From the NCBI GenBank assembly GCA_017656425.1, contig JACDNV010000008.1:84998-148997 (forward strand): DNA of 64,000 nt. Direction: 5' to 3'. The translations under genes were made by a program, and so were the position numbers. The notes below the pieces were generated by a model, which was not told the origin of the DNA, did no database searches, and was given only the letters and a program-made list of their open reading frames with translations. The DNA comes from Candidatus Neomarinimicrobiota bacterium. Lineage in GTDB: Bacteria > Fidelibacterota > UBA2242 > B5-G15. Of this stretch, positions 1-9,810 are shown one piece after another. Position 1 is the stretch's first letter. Each line of letters starts with the position of its first letter.

Positions 1-1
1 A

Positions 2-3000
2 AAAACTAAGTTTTTAGAAATTTGGATAAAAGGAGACCACGGAAGGCTTCATATCGATCTTGGTGAAATTAGTGAAGACGTAAACGGAAATGGTGTTTTA
101 GATAAAGAGGATAAACCTGATCCTGGCTCTGGTTATAAGTTTGGTAACGGAATTGTGGATCCGGGTGAAGACGTTGGACTGGATGGCGTACCCGATGAGG
201 AGGAATATATTGTCACCACAAGTGGTGATACACTCAGGTATGGCGATGAAAGATTAAAGAGATATGGACGTGATCCCGAAGACCCTCATGGAGATAACTG
301 GAAGTGGAAGGAAACATCAACCGATTATAGAAAAATCAATGGGACAGAGGGTAACTATAATAAGGATGTAGGGGGAAATTTCCCCGATACTGAAGATATG
401 GATAATAATTTGACGCTTGATAATAGGAATGATTATTTTACTGTATCATTTTACCTGGATGAAAGAGGTGACAAATACGTTGAGGGTAGGACATATTATG
501 ATAATGGTAGGCCAACAGGCTGGAAATTATATAGAATACCGATTAGTGAATTTACAAAGATTGATCCAGCTGGAAATATTTCATGGGATAACATACGGAT
601 GTGCAGGTTATGGGTTGATGAATTCTCTAGAAGCGATACAATTATGATTGCAAAGATGGAATTTGTATCAAATGAGTGGGAAGAACTTGGAGTTGCTAAT
701 GGTTTCGACCAGCCATTCACGCAAAATGAGGAAGCTTTCGCGATAAAGGTCATTAATACTGAGGATAATCCCGACATATATAAACCTCCAAAAGGGGTCG
801 AAGGGGAATATGATCGTGTGAATCAGATAAGATTAAAGGAACAGTCATTGGTGTTATGGTTTGATGGGGAGGAGGGGTTAAAACCCGGACAGATAGCCGC
901 AGCAAGAAAGGATCTCAGGGAAGCATTAAGTTTTATAAATTATAAGAAGTTAAAATTATTTGTCCATGGTAAAGATATTAAAACAGCTGATGGCTTACGA
1001 TTTACAAAGAATGATACAACGGGATTAGTATTTTTTATTAGGTTTGGAGAAGATATAGATTATTATGAGTACAGACAGCCAATATTTTCAGATGAACAAA
1101 TCTTTTGGGATAAAAGAAATTCTATAGTAATCGACTTTAATTTCATAACGGGATTAAAAACTTATATTAGAGAATCGGATTTCCCCGGTAATGATTCGGA
1201 GCCACAACAGTTTTTCTTATACAGAGATGAGGAGGGGAAAATTATAAGAAGAGTCTGGAAGGAAGTCAAAGGCGGCAAATATACAGGTAGGGAAATAATA
1301 ATAAACAGGGAACCAACTATAACAAAAGTGAAGACATTGACGGTGGGATTGATTAATACAAATGGGGCGAAGGTATATTACAATGTTAGAAGTGGTATTG
1401 AAGAGATAAAAATATTCAGGAAGAATTCCGTTAGAAATACTCTAAAAGGTGAAGTCTGGATTGATGAATTAAGATTATCTGATGTAAGGAAGGAACCGGC
1501 TATTGCATATAGAACCAGCATCAATTTTAAATTATCTGATCTGGGGTCAATGAATATTCAGTTGAGCAGAAAAGATGCAGATTATCACACCGTGGAGCGG
1601 GGACCGTCACAAAATGCAAATGCTCTTAATACCAATAAAGATTTCAGAATAAGTACAAGCTTGAATCTTCAAAAGTTTTTCCCGAGAAGCTGGGGTTTAA
1701 GATTACCCGTCTCAGCCAGTTACAACCAGAACACTGCTATTCCCATGTACTTTATTGGGAAGGATATTCTAACGGGAGATAGTCCACCCGACAGCTTGAT
1801 ATCTAGTAGAAAGAGTTACGGTTATACAGTACGGTATAGCAAGACTCGCTCAGATAATTGGTTTACGAAATACACAATTGACCAGATCACTCTCAGCTTT
1901 TCCGCTTCTTTTCAGGATTTTTCGGATATTTATACAAGGTTTAATAGATCAAAAAGTTATAGAGGGAATTTTTCTTATTCTATCCCCTTTGGAAGGAATA
2001 ATTATGTAAAATTATTTTCGTGGGCTGAGTCTATTCCTATAATAGGTGAAAAGATAAAAGATTTAAAGCTTTATTATACTCCTGAGAAATTTTCTGTAAA
2101 TCTTTCCAGTGGTGAGTCAATTTCTAAGAAGATTAGAAGAGATAACGGGGAAATTTATAATAATTATACGTTTGGATTGAATCGAACTTTTAATTTTTCA
2201 TACAAAATCTTTGATAATTTAAACTTTTCGATTAATAAAAGTATAGCTAGCGATATGCGGGAATTTGGAAATGACAAACTAAAAGCAATAAAAGAGCTAA
2301 AACCAGGGAAAGTAAATAATATTTCGGAAGGATATGATATTAATTTTAATCCAACCATTGCTTTTTTAAGGCCAAATTTTTCCTACAGCTCCAATTTTGC
2401 ATGGAGTGAACCTATTAATAGTACAACAAAAAGCATTGATCAGATTAGCAATCAAAATAGAATCATGACATCAGTAAGTATAAGTCTTAAAAGATTATTG
2501 GAAACATTTTATAAACCAGAAGGCAGTTCGTCGTCTGGGAGAACAAAGAGAGGCCGTCGTAGACCTAGTCTGCCCACACCAACGGTAGATAAAAATAAAA
2601 GGGGTGAAAAGGTGAAGAATATCCCGATACTGGATCACCTATACAAGATTCTGGATAAAGTAAAACCAATATCATTTAGTTATTCATTAAGTAATTCTAT
2701 TGCTAATTATGGTAGGTATGGAAGACCTGATCTTTCGTATAGGATAGGTTTTAAAAAAGATCCCGGTTTGCCAATTATTCAGGAGGAAATTGGTGCAAAC
2801 ATAGATAATATTGTGAATAATTTTGATCTTTCAGCTTCAACAGGTATTGATATTTCCAGAAATATAAAATTGAATTTTAATTACTCACAGAATTCCGCAA
2901 TAACCAGGACTCAGTTGCAAACAAACAAAAATTTGAATAGAAGCTTTTTACCACTTGGGAAAGATGGAAGCGACGGATTCCCTTTTCCCTCATGGCGTCT

Positions 3001-3589
3001 GAATATTTCTGGATTACAGAAATTACCGATTTTAAATAAGTATTTAACTTCTCTTTCTTTGAGCCATTCATTTCTTGGAAAGTCTACGAAAATTATTCAG
3101 AACGGGAGGATGATTAATACAATATATGTTTCAAACTTTCAGCCACTTGCTGGTTTAACCTTTAATCTTAAAAAAGGTATAAATGGTAACTTTAACCTTA
3201 GCAAAGGTAAAACGATTTCACTCAGGCAGGGAGATACAGAAATAACTGAAAAAATGAATATGGTTTCTACATTATCATATAGAAAAAGAGGTGGTTTGAA
3301 TATTCCATTGCCATTTTTAAATGATGTCCAGCTTGATAATGATATAACCTTCAATTTTAGTTTTGATTACAGCTATTCTGTTAAAAAGTCTAAAAGGAAG
3401 AATGGTACAAGATTCACAAAACAGGGAGAAAATAAAAGCTGGCGAGTGTCTCCTAAGATTAGTTACTCTTTTACGAATAAAGTGACCGGTGGTATATTTT
3501 TCGAATATGGTGAAAGCTATGACATTTATACAGGCAAGAGAATAACAAGAAATGGTGGCTTTGATATAAACATTGCAATAAGGGGATAA
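2..3589 (+). CDS. sprA: T9SS outer-membrane translocon SprA (Sov), C-terminal part
   Basis: This is the C-terminal half of SprA, the giant outer-membrane barrel through which T9SS cargo passes. The frame is open from base 2 to the TAA at 3589, about 1195 residues; family members usually have 2000-2500, so the start lies outside the window. The GTG at 155 is internal, because the codons before it read as SprA-like sequence (LEIWIKGDHG, then HIDLGEISED) running into a DVNGNGVLD acidic loop. Further family traits are the WIDELRLSD motif near residue 480 and the many alternating aromatic/polar strands of the second half. It is followed 21 bp later by a glutaminyl-cyclase-like gene and probably heads the operon that runs to 9.8 kb. 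Confidence 0.9.
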   Translation, partial: KTKFLEIWIKGDHGRLHIDLGEISEDVNGNGVLDKEDKPDPGSGYKFGNGIVDPGEDVGLDGVPDEEEYIVTTSGDTLRYGDERLKRYGRDPEDPHGDNWKWKETSTDYRKINGTEGNYNKDVGGNFPDTEDMDNNLTLDNRNDYFTVSFYLDERGDKYVEGRTYYDNGRPTGWKLYRIPISEFTKIDPAGNISWDNIRMCRLWVDEFSRSDTIMIAKMEFVSNEWEELGVANGFDQPFTQNEEAFAIKVINTEDNPDIYKPPKGVEGEYDRVNQIRLKEQSLVLWFDGEEGLKPGQIAAARKDLREALSFINYKKLKLFVHGKDIKTADGLRFTKNDTTGLVFFIRFGEDIDYYEYRQPIFSDEQIFWDKRNSIVIDFNFITGLKTYIRESDFPGNDSEPQQFFLYRDEEGKIIRRVWKEVKGGKYTGREIIINREPTITKVKTLTVGLINTNGAKVYYNVRSGIEEIKIFRKNSVRNTLKGEVWIDELRLSDVRKEPAIAYRTSINFKLSDLGSMNIQLSRKDADYHTVERGPSQNANALNTNKDFRISTSLNLQKFFPRSWGLRLPVSASYNQNTAIPMYFIGKDILTGDSPPDSLISSRKSYGYTVRYSKTRSDNWFTKYTIDQITLSFSASFQDFSDIYTRFNRSKSYRGNFSYSIPFGRNNYVKLFSWAESIPIIGEKIKDLKLYYTPEKFSVNLSSGESISKKIRRDNGEIYNNYTFGLNRTFNFSYKIFDNLNFSINKSIASDMREFGNDKLKAIKELKPGKVNNISEGYDINFNPTIAFLRPNFSYSSNFAWSEPINSTTKSIDQISNQNRIMTSVSISLKRLLETFYKPEGSSSSGRTKRGRRRPSLPTPTVDKNKRGEKVKNIPILDHLYKILDKVKPISFSYSLSNSIANYGRYGRPDLSYRIGFKKDPGLPIIQEEIGANIDNIVNNFDLSASTGIDISRNIKLNFNYSQNSAITRTQLQTNKNLNRSFLPLGKDGSDGFPFPSWRLNISGLQKLPILNKYLTSLSLSHSFLGKSTKIIQNGRMINTIYVSNFQPLAGLTFNLKKGINGNFNLSKGKTISLRQGDTEITEKMNMVSTLSYRKRGGLNIPLPFLNDVQLDNDITFNFSFDYSYSVKKSKRKNGTRFTKQGENKSWRVSPKISYSFTNKVTGGIFFEYGESYDIYTGKRITRNGGFDINIAIRG

Positions 3590-3610
3590 GATATTTTTAA
3601 ACATTTGAGA

Positions 3611-4513
3611 ATGTTAACACCTATCATTTTCATTTTTATTTTTATTATAAACTGCTCGAATGGGATGAAATTCGACGGAGAGAAAGCATATGAATATCTT
3701 AAAATGCAGTGTAACTTAGGTCCAAGATATCCGGGCTCTGATGGACATATGGCATTACGAGATACATTGATTAATCATATGATAAATCTTGCTGATACCA
3801 TATTAATACAGGATTTTGAGGTGTATGTAGAACCTGATAAGAAAAGTCTGGCACTTACCAATATTATCGGTGTTTTTGAAGGAAGAAATAATAATAGAAG
3901 TATTTTACTTGGTGCCCACTGGGACACAAGACCCAGGGCAGAGCTTCATCCCGATTCTGATAAGAGGTGCTATCCAATAATCGGAGCTAATGATGGAGCC
4001 AGTGGTGTGGCTGTGCTAATGCATATTGCTGAGATATTAAATATGTTTCAACCACCGTTGAATGTCATTGTTGCTTTCTTTGATGGAGAAGACTGGGGGT
4101 ATCAGGGTAGTCTCGAATATTTCTGTCTGGGATCTAAACATTTTGCTAAAAACCTACCGATTAGAAAGCCCGATGAAGCTATAATTATTGACATGATAGG
4201 GGATAATGACCTAAGGATTCCGATCGAAAGGTATTCCTATAGAATTGCTCCCGAACTTATAAAAGAAATCTGGAATATTGCTAACAAGAAAGGCTATAAA
4301 CAGTTTGATTTCAGTCTGGGAAGTTTCATTTATGATGATCATATGCCTCTATATGAGATTGCAAAAATAAAGGCAGTTGTTATAATAGATTTTGAATATC
4401 CTAATAGGTGGGTTAATTACTGGCATACTTTGTATGATACTATAGATAAATGCAGTGCCAATAGCCTTGCTATCGTGGGAGAAGTTTTACTGGAATACGT
4501 CTATTCTAAATGA
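3611..4513 (+). CDS. M28-family zinc peptidase, glutaminyl-peptide cyclotransferase-like lipoprotein
   Basis: 300 residues. The N-terminus is a hydrophobic signal ending in a lipobox-like INC at about residue 15, so it is probably a lipoprotein. The M28 zinc ligands are visible: His in GAHWDTRP (about 103), Asp in GANDGASG (about 125), Glu in FFDGED (about 158), Asp in IDMIGD, and His in YWHT near the end. The WDTRP/DGASG/DGED set and the length fit glutaminyl cyclase (N-terminal pyroglutamate formation) better than an aminopeptidase. In Bacteroidetes the periplasmic enzyme cyclises the Gln exposed on exported proteins, including T9SS cargo, which suits its place directly after sprA. A TTG at 3605 is an alternative start; ATG 3611 gives the cleaner signal peptide. 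Exact activity is inferred. Confidence 0.75.
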   Translation: MLTPIIFIFIFIINCSNGMKFDGEKAYEYLKMQCNLGPRYPGSDGHMALRDTLINHMINLADTILIQDFEVYVEPDKKSLALTNIIGVFEGRNNNRSILLGAHWDTRPRAELHPDSDKRCYPIIGANDGASGVAVLMHIAEILNMFQPPLNVIVAFFDGEDWGYQGSLEYFCLGSKHFAKNLPIRKPDEAIIIDMIGDNDLRIPIERYSYRIAPELIKEIWNIANKKGYKQFDFSLGSFIYDDHMPLYEIAKIKAVVIIDFEYPNRWVNYWHTLYDTIDKCSANSLAIVGEVLLEYVYSK

Positions 4514-4519
4514 GAAATT

Positions 4520-5359
4520 ATGAATTTGAAAAAGCCCTTCTGGTTCAAAGTTAAATTGTCAGGCAATTTTGATAAGGAAATTGTTACATATATTTTATCG
4601 GAAGCTGGATCGTTGGGCTGTCAGGAGGTAGATGGTGCCCTGATAGCTTATTTCTCTCAAGAACTGAACATAAATAAAGTAAAGGAAAAAATTCACGAGA
4701 AGCTTACAGTGTTTAATATAAGTGATTATGAGATAAAAATTGATACTATCGTAGATGATGGGTGGTCTACCAGATGGAGAGATTATTATAAGCCAATTTT
4801 AATAAATAATTGTTTCTATATTAGACCACCTTGGTATCCGAAATTAAGTAATGAATACATTGATATAGTTATAAATCCTGGTAGTGCTTTTGGAACAGGT
4901 ACACATCCTACAACTCAGATGTCTTTATATTTTTTGAAAAAATATATTTTAAATGATTCAAGGGTTCTTGACGCTGGTTGTGGCTCAGGGATATTAACAA
5001 TTGCTGCCTTAAAGCTTGGTGCTGGATTTGTTATAAGTGTTGACAATGATAGCATGGTCAAGAATAATTACATAAAAAATTTAAAACTTAACAATATCAA
5101 AAAAGGTTATGAACTAATAATAAAAGATGTTACTTTATTAGAAGATTTTAATTTTGATGTAATTGTTTCAAATATTGATATAAAGAATAACATTAAACTT
5201 TTAAATTTACTACTTGAGGAGAGGTTAAGACCTAAAGTGATGATATTTTCTGGCTTTTTAAAAAGAGAAAATAGTAAAATTATGAAATTATTAAAGGAGT
5301 ATAAAATCGATGTAAAAGACTCTGGCGAATTAAGAGGGTGGTATGCAGTTGTTATATAG
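4520..5359 (+). CDS. prmA: Ribosomal protein L11 methyltransferase
   Basis: 279 residues, normal PrmA length. PrmA trimethylates ribosomal protein L11 using S-adenosylmethionine in the cytoplasm. The N-terminal substrate-recognition part ends in the family motif DDGWSTRWRDYYKP (about residues 79-92). It is followed by GTGTHPTT (about 125-132), the SAM-binding DAGCGSG loop (about 150-157), and VSNID in place of the usual NI(L/V)-type motif. It starts 6 bp after the M28 gene and its last codons overlap the next gene by 17 bp, so it is translated inside the sprA-linked operon. Its presence there is probably only operon neighbourhood, with no functional tie to secretion. Confidence 0.93.
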   Translation: MNLKKPFWFKVKLSGNFDKEIVTYILSEAGSLGCQEVDGALIAYFSQELNINKVKEKIHEKLTVFNISDYEIKIDTIVDDGWSTRWRDYYKPILINNCFYIRPPWYPKLSNEYIDIVINPGSAFGTGTHPTTQMSLYFLKKYILNDSRVLDAGCGSGILTIAALKLGAGFVISVDNDSMVKNNYIKNLKLNNIKKGYELIIKDVTLLEDFNFDVIVSNIDIKNNIKLLNLLLEERLRPKVMIFSGFLKRENSKIMKLLKEYKIDVKDSGELRGWYAVVI

Positions 5360-6413
5360 AAAACTTTTTGTTCTTATTTTGGTTATAATTATTTCGCTTC
5401 TAACCAATTGTTTTGACTCAAATGGCAATAAACAGGTCGAGGCTATTTTCGAGATTAGAGCTCTGGGATTTAACTACAGCTTTCAGGATACATCAATTTT
5501 TATCTGGGCTGAAGTGTTCGATCCCGAAGGAAATGAAAATATTGACTCCGTTAGATTTAGTATATATAAAATTGCCGATTATTCAGATGAGATCTTAATT
5601 GATAGCGGATTCCTCGATGACGATGGAACTGAAGGTGATATAATTTCAAATGATGGTATATATTCTAAAAAAATAATAGGTATTAATCTGGATGAAGGTT
5701 ATTACAAATTAATAGTGATTGCGGTGAATAAATCTGGCGAGGAAACTGAACCGGGTATATTTTCGGGTTATATTTCTATAAATAGTGCACCTGTAATCTA
5801 CCTTCTTGAGGCTCCAAAAAGTTTTGAGAAAGGTGATACTTTAATTTTTAAAATAAGAGCAAGTGATCCACAGGGGCTTGATGATATAGTATCAGTAAGG
5901 TATTTCATAAAACTACCCACAGGAGAGATAAAAACACACTATACATGGGCTTTGAGAGATGATGGACAGTTTGGCGATGAGGTTGCGGGTGATGGGATAT
6001 ATACGGTGTATCAACCGTCGAATAAGAACAGCAAATATCAGGGAACTTTTAGCTTTTACTTTTACGCTCAGGATTTAAGCGGGTTGTTTAGTGATACGCT
6101 CAGAGTAGATATTAGAAATCCAGGTGTTACATTGAAATCACCTAATGGCGGAGAATGTTATAATTTAGGTGATACGATAAAAATCTCCTGGGAAAGTGCT
6201 TTTATACTTCAGTTGAAGTTGGAAATTATAATAGTTGATAAAGATCAGACGATAAATATAGATACAGTATATGCAATGGTTGAAGAATATAACTGGGTGG
6301 TTGCTGCTGATTTCCCAATGCCCAGCAATTGTAAAATAAGAGTTTTTAATATAGAAAAGGACTCTCGATTTGATGAAAGTGATGGGGTTTTTAAAATAGG
6401 GGATTGTAATTAG
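5343..6413 (+). CDS. Hypothetical lipoprotein with Ig-like repeats
   Basis: 356 residues. A type II signal peptide is clear: basic start, hydrophobic core, then LLTNC at about residues 20-24, so it should be lipid-anchored. Two similar Ig-like modules of about 110 residues follow. Each carries the phrase D-D-G-x-x-G-D-x-x-x-x-D-G-I-Y (about 95-110 and 205-220), which is common in surface proteins of this group. The C-terminal 80 residues begin SPNGGE and contain an IxWES strand, as in small Ser/Thr-rich surface domains. It overlaps prmA by 17 bp and sits 4 bp before the T9SS propeller gene. I recognise no enzymatic motif; a structural or adhesion role on the surface is a guess. Confidence 0.6.
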   Translation: MQLLYRKLFVLILVIIISLLTNCFDSNGNKQVEAIFEIRALGFNYSFQDTSIFIWAEVFDPEGNENIDSVRFSIYKIADYSDEILIDSGFLDDDGTEGDIISNDGIYSKKIIGINLDEGYYKLIVIAVNKSGEETEPGIFSGYISINSAPVIYLLEAPKSFEKGDTLIFKIRASDPQGLDDIVSVRYFIKLPTGEIKTHYTWALRDDGQFGDEVAGDGIYTVYQPSNKNSKYQGTFSFYFYAQDLSGLFSDTLRVDIRNPGVTLKSPNGGECYNLGDTIKISWESAFILQLKLEIIIVDKDQTINIDTVYAMVEEYNWVVAADFPMPSNCKIRVFNIEKDSRFDESDGVFKIGDCN

Positions 6414-6417
6414 AATT

Positions 6418-7995
6418 ATGAAAAGGTTTATATTATTTATAATTATTTCGTTAATAGGGATTACTACAAATGTACAATTAAATGCTCAGCTTTTCAGGCT
6501 CATGAGTCCTGATATATCGGATACAACGATAACTTACCCTGGGCTTGCAAGTAATGGTGTAACGTCTATTCTGCCAATGGGAGAGGATAAAATATGGTTT
6601 GGTACTGGTAGGGGTTTGTCGGTTACTTACAATTTTGGCAATAGTTTCGAGAGCTTTTTGCCTGGTGCAGGTATAATGCCAAAAGGTGGTATATCTGCAA
6701 TGGATATAGAGGATTCAACAATCTGGATAGCTGGTGTATTTGATACCCTGATAATGGGAGCTTATCTACAAGCGGGGGGTGGTCTTTCATATTCTATTGA
6801 TGGTGGTAAGACATGGAGATGGATACCTCAGCCAGTTGATGATAAGTCGGATACAGTAGAAAATTGGTATGGGCATAAGGTGAAATTTTTACCTATTACG
6901 ACTAATGTTCAGAATACTACATGGGATATAGAAATAACAGATAAATATGTTTACATAGTAAGCTGGGCAGGAGGGCTCAGGCGAACGTCTGATTTTGGTA
7001 TGACCTGGGAAAGAGTCCCATTGCCTGATGATGATTATAATTTTCTTAAATGCGGTCCTATTGATTATCCCATTGACCCTCGGGATCCACCTAATGGAAA
7101 TCATAATCATAAAGGATTTAGTGTGCTCGCGTATAAAGATACGCTATGGGTTGGCACTGCAGGTGGAATAAATCTTGGGATAGTTAATGAGAATGGATGT
7201 ATTTCATGGAAAAGGTTTACTGCGCAGAATAGTGGGATATCGGGTAACTGGGTAGTTGATATAAAAAGACAGGTTTATAATGGTAAAAGCATAATCTGGG
7301 CTATAACCCTGAGGGCAGATGATGTATCAGAATTTAATGCATTAAGTAAATCAATTGATGGTGGTAGAACGTGGCAAACCACACTAAGAGGTGTCAGAGC
7401 ATATAGTATCTCATTTTATGATTCTGTTGTATTTGCATGTACTGAGCAGGGTTTATATAAATCTCTTGATGGTGAAAATTGGGCTAAGTATAAACCAATT
7501 GTGGATGAGGTGAAACGAGAACGTATTTATTCTAAAGAGGTATTCTGTGTATTTATAGATAAAAGATTAACACCAAACCAAATGTGGGTTGGGACAGGTG
7601 ATGGCGTAGCAAGGACAACGAATGATGGCCTGACCTGGGAAATATTTAGAGCATATCAATCTGCAAAGCAGGATGATAAAATGAAGGTCTATGCCTATCC
7701 GAATCCATTCGCTCCGAATTATCATAATAGACTAGCAAATGATGGATATGTAAGAATTCAATTTTACTTGGATAATCCTGCTGAGGTACAATTAGAGACT
7801 TATAATTTTGCTATGGAAAAGGTATATGAAAGTAATAAAAAGTATTTTCCATCTTCAGGTGATTATAGCATAGCGTGGACAGGGCGTGATAATGAGGGTA
7901 ACCTAGTTGCAAATGGAGTTTATTTTTGCAAATTAAATATTGAAAGTAATGGGAGGAAAAAATCATACTGGACAAAGCTAATTATTATAAAATAA
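6418..7995 (+). CDS. Secreted beta-propeller protein with T9SS type A sorting domain
   Basis: 525 residues. A Sec signal peptide ends near LNAQ (residues 22-25), leaving a Gln close to the mature N-terminus. The body has repeated propeller blades with GxGxGL, W(V/F)GT and DGG(K/R)TW (BNR/Asp-box-like) motifs, for example near residues 58-66, 127-133, 240-245 and 318-323. The last 90 residues form a T9SS sorting domain: VYAYPNPFAP, a VQLETYN strand, GNLVANGVYFCKL and a final basic KLIIIK. It should be exported by Sec, then carried to the surface by SprA/PorV. Ligand or activity cannot be read from the sequence. Its 3' end overlaps the next gene if that gene starts at its non-ATG codon. Confidence 0.8.
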   Translation: MKRFILFIIISLIGITTNVQLNAQLFRLMSPDISDTTITYPGLASNGVTSILPMGEDKIWFGTGRGLSVTYNFGNSFESFLPGAGIMPKGGISAMDIEDSTIWIAGVFDTLIMGAYLQAGGGLSYSIDGGKTWRWIPQPVDDKSDTVENWYGHKVKFLPITTNVQNTTWDIEITDKYVYIVSWAGGLRRTSDFGMTWERVPLPDDDYNFLKCGPIDYPIDPRDPPNGNHNHKGFSVLAYKDTLWVGTAGGINLGIVNENGCISWKRFTAQNSGISGNWVVDIKRQVYNGKSIIWAITLRADDVSEFNALSKSIDGGRTWQTTLRGVRAYSISFYDSVVFACTEQGLYKSLDGENWAKYKPIVDEVKRERIYSKEVFCVFIDKRLTPNQMWVGTGDGVARTTNDGLTWEIFRAYQSAKQDDKMKVYAYPNPFAPNYHNRLANDGYVRIQFYLDNPAEVQLETYNFAMEKVYESNKKYFPSSGDYSIAWTGRDNEGNLVANGVYFCKLNIESNGRKKSYWTKLIIIK

Positions 7996-8903
7996 TCTAT
8001 ATAGTATTAGCCATATTACTGATTTTTGTTCCTACAGCAGTATTTGCTGGTAATGGTGGATATGCAGGGTCTTTTTTAAGATTTGGTCTTGGTGTAGAAT
8101 CTCTGGCAATGGGGAATACGGGAATAGCATCTGATCCAGATGGTTTTTCGTTTTATTATAATCCAGCCTCTCTTCCATTATTGGAAAGGAAATATTTATC
8201 TTTAAATTATTACTTCTTGACTCTGGATAGATTTTTTCATAGTGCAGGTTTTTCAATGCCCTTGAAACCATCGGCGGGTTTGTCAATTTGCTGGATAAGT
8301 GCTGGCGTAAAAAATATTGAGGGAAGAACTCTCTCCGGGCTGATTGATGAGATATATAATACCAGTGAAAATGCTTTTTATGTATCTTTTGGAAATAAAT
8401 TTTTTAATAAAATTCTATTAGGTATCAATGTAAAAATTCTATATAATGATCTTGTTGAGGTGAAGGGTAAAGGTATGGGGGCAGACCTTGGGATTTTGTT
8501 TCTGGCTGGGGAAGATTTTAGAATCGGTTTAGTCGCAAAAGATCTGGGATCATCCTATTCTTATAATACCCAGAGTGTATTTGAAAGAGGTAGTAATTAT
8601 ATTGATAAATTCCCTGTAATTTATAAAGCTGGTGTATATAAAAAGTTTTTTGAAAAACTTGTATTTGCTATCGATGGTGGATACTCAGATAAAGAAGATT
8701 TTGTATATCATATTGGAACCTCTTATTTATTTAGTAAAATTCTTGAAATAAGAATGGGAGTAAATAATGGAAGCTTTACAGCAGGGTTTGGAACACAATA
8801 TAAAGCTGGAGAAAGGATTGATTTAAATCTTGGTTATGCAATAATTTTCGGAATTGCAGGGGAAGGAGAAACACATGTCCTTTCATGGCAGTTTTTATTC
8901 TAA
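7968..8903 (+). CDS. PorV/PorQ-like (UPF0164-type) outer-membrane barrel, probable non-ATG start
   Basis: About 311 residues if started at CTG 7968. The first in-frame ATG is 8109, but it cuts the protein inside the conserved N-terminal strand (ESLAMGNTG...NPASL). Upstream the frame stays open back to 7950 and encodes a good signal peptide ending AVFA, preceded by a GGGAGG ribosome-binding site at 7951-7956. That places initiation at CTG 7968 (or ATA 7965), overlapping the propeller gene by 28 bp. The N-proximal GxxxLAMGNTG and NPAS motifs and the barrel-like strands match the PorV/PorQ superfamily, whose members receive or shuttle T9SS cargo at the outer membrane. It overlaps the next, related gene by 29 bp. 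Family is fairly sure; the start is inferred. Confidence 0.7.
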   Translation: MDKANYYKIIYIVLAILLIFVPTAVFAGNGGYAGSFLRFGLGVESLAMGNTGIASDPDGFSFYYNPASLPLLERKYLSLNYYFLTLDRFFHSAGFSMPLKPSAGLSICWISAGVKNIEGRTLSGLIDEIYNTSENAFYVSFGNKFFNKILLGINVKILYNDLVEVKGKGMGADLGILFLAGEDFRIGLVAKDLGSSYSYNTQSVFERGSNYIDKFPVIYKAGVYKKFFEKLVFAIDGGYSDKEDFVYHIGTSYLFSKILEIRMGVNNGSFTAGFGTQYKAGERIDLNLGYAIIFGIAGEGETHVLSWQFLF

Positions 8904-9810
8904 AGCTGTAATTGTAATGATTTTAATAGTTTTGTGTTTAAGTAATTTATTTTCTGGTGGTTTTAAAAACTATGGTATGGTATTTTTAACTATCCCTGTC
9001 TCTTCATCTTCGATATCAACTATGTCAGTTTTCTCTCCTTATTCAGGTAATCCGGGTGCAGTTTTTGAGCATCCGGCTGGGCTAAAGACCGATATGAAAA
9101 ACTTCTCTTTTACACATTTATTCTGGTTTGCTGATGTTTCAGCAAATAATCTTTGTATTTCATTCCCATGGAACGAGAGCTCCTTTGGTTTAGGATTGGT
9201 AAGTTTTCGAATACCCGGAATAGAGATAAGACAAAAAGCTACCGATGATCCAGACGGGATTGTAGAAGCAAGTTATATTTCGGTGGCGGGTGGTTTTGCA
9301 AGGAAGATTTTAAATAGATTTACATTTGGTATCTCCATTAAATATATAGATGAGATAATGTACGATTATAGAAAGAATGGAATAAGTGGAGATGCAGGAA
9401 TAAGAACCGATATCCCCGGAGATATGATTTTGTCAGTTCTTTTGCAAAACATTACCTTTTATGCGAAAAATAGCTTCGACGCAACTTATTTACCACGACT
9501 TTTAAAAATCGGAATTATAAGACCTGAGCTATTTGTTGGTTATCCAATAGTGGTTTCAGGTGGGATAAATTTAATCACAGAATTAAACAGTCAGATTAGT
9601 GGTTTTCAAGCGGCAGTAAAGATAAATCTCTATGATAAATTTGTAGCATCAACAGGGATGGAACAATCTGGAAATAATTCGAAATATAGTTTCGGGTTGG
9701 GAATCAATTTGCGGAAGTTTGGTTTTTATTACAGTATAATCTTACTCCCCGAAGAGCTTGGCAATACAAAGGCATTAACAATAGATATTTATCCTGATCA
9801 AATTTTTTGA
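8875..9810 (+). CDS. PorV/PorQ-like outer-membrane barrel
   Basis: 311 residues from ATG 8875, chosen because AAGGAG lies 6-7 bp upstream; an ATG at 8854 is possible but lacks such a site. A signal peptide (KAVIVMILIVLCLSNLFS) is followed by a PorQ/PorV-like N-terminal part in which GNPGAVFEHPAGL replaces the usual NPA motif. The rest alternates glycine/aromatic strands, as in 14-stranded barrels, and ends in a hydrophobic strand with terminal Phe (IYPDQIF), typical of outer-membrane proteins inserted by BamA. It overlaps the upstream paralogue by 29 bp and is the last gene of the sprA-linked run. A role alongside T9SS is suggested by family and context, not proven. Confidence 0.65.
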   Translation: MSFHGSFYSKAVIVMILIVLCLSNLFSGGFKNYGMVFLTIPVSSSSISTMSVFSPYSGNPGAVFEHPAGLKTDMKNFSFTHLFWFADVSANNLCISFPWNESSFGLGLVSFRIPGIEIRQKATDDPDGIVEASYISVAGGFARKILNRFTFGISIKYIDEIMYDYRKNGISGDAGIRTDIPGDMILSVLLQNITFYAKNSFDATYLPRLLKIGIIRPELFVGYPIVVSGGINLITELNSQISGFQAAVKINLYDKFVASTGMEQSGNNSKYSFGLGINLRKFGFYYSIILLPEELGNTKALTIDIYPDQIF

